The position numbers and the translations under genes are program-made. A DNA stretch of 64,000 nucleotides, taken from contig DAORDH010000024.1 of NCBI GenBank assembly GCA_035345875.1, positions 1 to 64,000 of the forward strand, read 5' to 3'. The DNA is from UBA2033 sp035345875. GTDB lineage: Bacteria; Spirochaetota; Leptospiria; Leptospirales; Leptospiraceae. Positions 61,291-64,000 of the stretch are shown one piece after another. Position 1 is the stretch's first letter, and every line of letters starts with the position of its first letter. Under the pieces are notes generated by a model, which made no database searches, had not been told where the DNA came from, and saw nothing but the letters and a program-made list of their open reading frames with translations.

Positions 61291-62355
61291 ATGAGATACC
61301 CTATTAAAAGAATCATTCAATTTTCAGCTGGATTTAATCCGGGTGATGCTATCAGTAATGAAATGATAATTTTAAAGTCTTTTTTTCAAGAAATTGGCTA
61401 TGATGGGGAAATCTTTTCGGAAAACATCGGATCTAAATCCAATCGTCTTGCTGCAAAGTATAAATCCTATACTCCTAGAAAAGGTGATTGCATCATTTAC
61501 CATCACTCGATCCATTCTTCAATTCTAGAATTTGTTTTAAATCTAGATTCCCCAAAAGTATTAATCTATCACAATGTAACTCCTAGTTATTTCTTTGAGC
61601 CTTATGATTTAAAACTAACGTATTATTTAAAAAAGGGAAGAGAAGAGTTGTCAGAGTTATTAGGAAAATTCCAACTTTATTTTGCAGATTCGAATTTCAA
61701 TAAACAGGAATTGGTTGATCTGGGTTTCGAGAATGTCCATGTTCTTCCAATCATCTATGACTTTAGCAGATTACCAAAAAAAGAAATAAAAAAAAGTAAA
61801 TCGACTAAAGATATAATCTTTGTTGGAAGAATTGCCCCTAATAAAAAACAAGATGATATAATAAAGGTAGCTAAGGTTCTAAAAGAATACTTCTTGAGTG
61901 ATTTTCGCATTCACCTAGTTGGATATTGCTCTAAGGAACTGGAACTCTATAGAGATGAATTAAAATCTCTCATTGATTTATTTGATCTCTCAGATCATGT
62001 CTTCTTTTCAGATTTTATAAATGATGATCTACTCGCTGAATACTATCAAAACGCGGACCTATTTTTATGTATGAGCGAACATGAAGGCTTTTGTGTTCCA
62101 CTCATTGAATCTATGTATTATGAGGTTCCTATATTGGCTTTTGATGCGGGAGCAGTGAGAGATACTTTAGATGGAGCAGGCATTCTTTTTAAAACTAAAG
62201 ACTTTCCAACTATTTGTGAATGTATTATAAAGATTCTTTCCGATAAAGATTTTAGAGATAAAATTGTAGAAGGTCAAAGAGAGCGACTCACTCGTTTTAT
62301 GCAAAGCAATCACACTAGAATCATCGGAGATGCAATTAAACATATTCAAATATGA
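61291..62355 (+). CDS. GT4-like glycosyltransferase, paralogue
   Basis: 354 residues with the same architecture as its upstream neighbour: NVTPSYFFEPYDL, IIFVGRIAPNKKQDDIIKVAKVL and SEHEGFCVPLIESMYYEVPILAFDAGAVRDTLDGAGILF. The HN(I/V)TP(A/S)YFF(K/E)PY motif shared with the neighbour points to a tandem duplication, now diverged so that they can add different sugars. Its stop overlaps the start of the yejB gene by 4 nt (ATGA), although sugar transfer and peptide import have no obvious link; the arrangement may be chance or a read-through operon. Confidence 0.9.
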   Translation: MRYPIKRIIQFSAGFNPGDAISNEMIILKSFFQEIGYDGEIFSENIGSKSNRLAAKYKSYTPRKGDCIIYHHSIHSSILEFVLNLDSPKVLIYHNVTPSYFFEPYDLKLTYYLKKGREELSELLGKFQLYFADSNFNKQELVDLGFENVHVLPIIYDFSRLPKKEIKKSKSTKDIIFVGRIAPNKKQDDIIKVAKVLKEYFLSDFRIHLVGYCSKELELYRDELKSLIDLFDLSDHVFFSDFINDDLLAEYYQNADLFLCMSEHEGFCVPLIESMYYEVPILAFDAGAVRDTLDGAGILFKTKDFPTICECIIKILSDKDFRDKIVEGQRERLTRFMQSNHTRIIGDAIKHIQI

Positions 62356-63362
62356 GAAAGTATTTTATTAAGCGCCTCTTATTATTATTTCCAACTGTCC
62401 TTGGAATTACATTCGTTGTATTTTTAATTTCTCATATGGCACCTGGTGGTCCTTTTGAATCTGAGATCGCAAAGTGGCGTGGACTTGCAAATGAAAGTGG
62501 AGGAAGTCAAAAACAAATCTCAGAAGAAGAAATTCAACTATTAAAAGAAAGACTTCACCTTGATAAACCGGCCCCTATTGCATATTTATATTGGTTAAAA
62601 AAGATTGTAGTTTTTGATTTAGGTGAATCTAGAATTAATTATAAAAAAGTTTCCGATCTAATTGTAGAGAAGCTTCCAATATCATTGACGTTCGGACTTA
62701 GTGGTTTTTTTATTTCTTATATTATTTGTATTCCACTGGGTATCTACAAAGCTTTGCATCATGGGGAAGGATTTGATCTAGCAACTAGCTTTATTATTTT
62801 CTTTACATACTCCATTCCAATTTTTGCTCTAGCACTTTTACTTTTATACTTTTTAGCATCAGGTGAATTTTTCTCTCTATTCCCTTTGGGTCATGAAGTT
62901 TCCGATCATTATGAATCTTATGATACTTGGGGACGATTAATCGATAGGCTTCATCATATGTTTCTTCCTGTTCTGTGCTATATCTTTCATTCTTTTGCTG
63001 TGCAAACAATACTAATGAAGAATTCACTCTTAGAGGAAATTAGTAAAGATTATGTAAGGACTGCGGTATCAAAAGGAATGAGCTTTAAGGATGCAGTCTT
63101 TAAACATGCTTTTAGAAATTCACTGATTCCTATTGCAACAGGTTTTGGAAGTAATCTCAGTTTAATCTTTGCTGGTTCTCTCATTATTGAATTGGTCTTT
63201 AGTATTGATGGAATGGGACTTCTCAGTTTTAATGCAGTTCGCGAAAGAGATACTGATTTAATGATGGGTTTACTACTTGTGCAAAGTATTTTATCATTAC
63301 TTGGAAATATACTGTCTGATTTTTGTTATGTTCTGATTGATCCTAGAATACGGTTTGAATGA
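62352..63362 (+). CDS. yejB: YejB-type peptide ABC transporter permease
   Basis: 336 residues of the binding-protein-dependent permease family (OppB/DppB fold). The N-terminal MRKYFIKRLLLLFPTVLGITFVVFLISHMAPGGPFESEIAKW is a membrane helix and the PGGP-x-E loop typical of YejB. Six helices follow. The EAA loop that meets the ATPase is DYVRTAVSKGMSFKDAVFKHAFRNSLIPI. Together with the next gene it forms yejBE of the microcin C / oligopeptide type importer. OppB remains the alternative, but the partner fits YejE well. The stop overlaps the start of yejE. Confidence 0.85.
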   Translation: MRKYFIKRLLLLFPTVLGITFVVFLISHMAPGGPFESEIAKWRGLANESGGSQKQISEEEIQLLKERLHLDKPAPIAYLYWLKKIVVFDLGESRINYKKVSDLIVEKLPISLTFGLSGFFISYIICIPLGIYKALHHGEGFDLATSFIIFFTYSIPIFALALLLLYFLASGEFFSLFPLGHEVSDHYESYDTWGRLIDRLHHMFLPVLCYIFHSFAVQTILMKNSLLEEISKDYVRTAVSKGMSFKDAVFKHAFRNSLIPIATGFGSNLSLIFAGSLIIELVFSIDGMGLLSFNAVRERDTDLMMGLLLVQSILSLLGNILSDFCYVLIDPRIRFE

Positions 63363-64000
63363 TGCTAAATCCAAATACAAAAAAGAGATTATTAAAATTT
63401 AAAAATAATAGAAGAGCCTATTACTCTTTTCTCTTCCTACTTATAACGTATATCGTTTCTTTATTTGCGCCAATTCTTGTAAATGATACTCCTATCTTAG
63501 TTTATTATAACGAATCTTTTTATTTTCCCATTTTTAAATTCTATCCAGAAAAAACCTTTGGTGGAAAATCTGAGACGGTTGCGAATTATAAAAAATTAAA
63601 CAAAACAGAAGCATTCCAATCAAATAAAAATTTCATGCTTTTTCCTCTCATTTCCTACGGCTACAATGAAAGCAATATGGCAGATCTCCCTTTTGGAGTT
63701 TCCCCTCCCACAGCACCTGATAAAAAACACTGGCTTGGAACTGATGATAGAGGTAGAGATGTATTCACTCGAATTTTTTATGGATATAGAATCTCTCTCA
63801 GTTTTAGTTTGATCTTAGTTTTCTTGGAAATCTTAATTGGAACCATTATCGGAGGACTACAAGGATACTTCGCTGGGATATTTGATATAACGTTTCAGCG
63901 ACTCATTGAAATTTTCTCTGCTATCCCCTTTTTATATCTCATTTTAATCATGGGTTCCTTCTTCGGAAGAAGTTTTACGATTCTATTAATAACTTATGGC
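63359..64000 (+). CDS. yejE: YejE-type peptide ABC transporter permease, 3' partial
   Basis: The frame is open to the end of the window; 214 residues visible. It starts ATG ATG at 63359, overlapping the end of yejB. After TM1 (about 20-40, FLFLLITYIVSLFAPIL) a periplasmic insert reads VNDTPILVYYNESFYFPIFKFYPEKTFGGKSETVANYKKL, FPLISYGYNESNMADLPFGVSPPTAPDKKHWLGTDDRGRDVFTRIFYG, the YejE-typical form (TFGG, WLGTDDxGRDV). Membrane helices of the permease domain follow. yejF and yejA are expected downstream of the window. Confidence 0.88.
   Translation, partial: MMLNPNTKKRLLKFKNNRRAYYSFLFLLITYIVSLFAPILVNDTPILVYYNESFYFPIFKFYPEKTFGGKSETVANYKKLNKTEAFQSNKNFMLFPLISYGYNESNMADLPFGVSPPTAPDKKHWLGTDDRGRDVFTRIFYGYRISLSFSLILVFLEILIGTIIGGLQGYFAGIFDITFQRLIEIFSAIPFLYLILIMGSFFGRSFTILLITYG

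Noticed and set aside
62352..64000. OppBC oligopeptide permease
   Set aside because: The PGGPFE loop and especially the TFGG insert and WLGTDDRGRDV of the second protein fit YejB/YejE better; Opp remains a weaker alternative.

Overview
The window looks like chromosome from a low-GC spirochaete of the Leptospira lineage (Leptospirales). By eye the DNA is strongly AT-rich. Evidence for the placement: many short secreted proteins with the relaxed spirochaetal lipobox (FLSNC, SLTQC, FVNC, LPSC); a lipoprotein resembling the Leptospira family TIGR04452; an OmpL47-like repeat protein; a FlaA-like (periplasmic flagellar outer layer) protein; three TRL-like lipoproteins; and an IcmF fused acyl-CoA mutase. 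No rRNA, tRNA, insertion sequence, prophage or CRISPR array was found. Most genes sit in short operons whose members touch or overlap.

Layout. 1-6.4 kb: end of a DUF3187 barrel, an SDR, an ADP-ribosylglycohydrolase, then a beta-helix / dihaem cytochrome / DUF5329 set behind a dense cluster of RNA hairpins. 6.6-8.4 kb: amtB-glnK nitrogen operon behind a good sigma-54 promoter. 8.7-13.7 kb: STAS protein, lipase-like lipoprotein, spore-photoproduct-lyase-like radical SAM enzyme, MotB-like OmpA protein, small lipoprotein. 13.8-18.4 kb: zinc-ribbon protein, IcmF and a double-hotdog thioesterase in one tight operon. 19-20.3 kb: a divergent dnaA without dnaN, behind an AT-rich region carrying three AAGTGTAC-type repeats. 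22-27.7 kb: lolA-like gene, a 610-aa protein, trpS, and a membrane protein with a decayed SpoIIE-like end. 27.9-30.4 kb: PstS-like protein behind Pho-box-like repeats, cutA, a 24-residue Lys/Ala/Pro protein missed by normal ORF cut-offs, and a gene-poor stretch of about 0.9 kb. 30.4-39.5 kb: outer-membrane barrel, ferredoxin, STAS and galK, divergent from pgi; RNase T2 with a SpoIIE phosphatase. 39.5-49.5 kb: OmpA/PD40 protein, TRL array with a barrel, a large TPR/CHAT-like secreted protein, FlaA-like, OmpL47-like, ComF. 49.5-54.8 kb: DUF4384, CPBP protease, parB-parA-rsmG. 55.1-56.4 kb: a Spy/ECF sigma/membrane protein operon with its own ECF-type promoter. 56.8-64 kb: a gene containing a near-perfect parS site, an AsmA-like protein, a glycan cluster (a decayed methyltransferase and two sister glycosyltransferases) and the start of a yejBE peptide ABC transporter.

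Together dnaA, parAB, rsmG and parS suggest an origin-proximal region, but the canonical dnaA-dnaN-recF-gyrB order is absent. The strongest non-coding signals are the parS site at 57449-57464, the sigma-54 promoter of amtB, the ECF promoter at 55105-55130, the dnaA upstream repeats, the Pho-box-like repeats at 27876-27907, the hairpin cluster at 3503-3587, and the 24-codon gene at 29353-29427 with its own Shine-Dalgarno and terminator.
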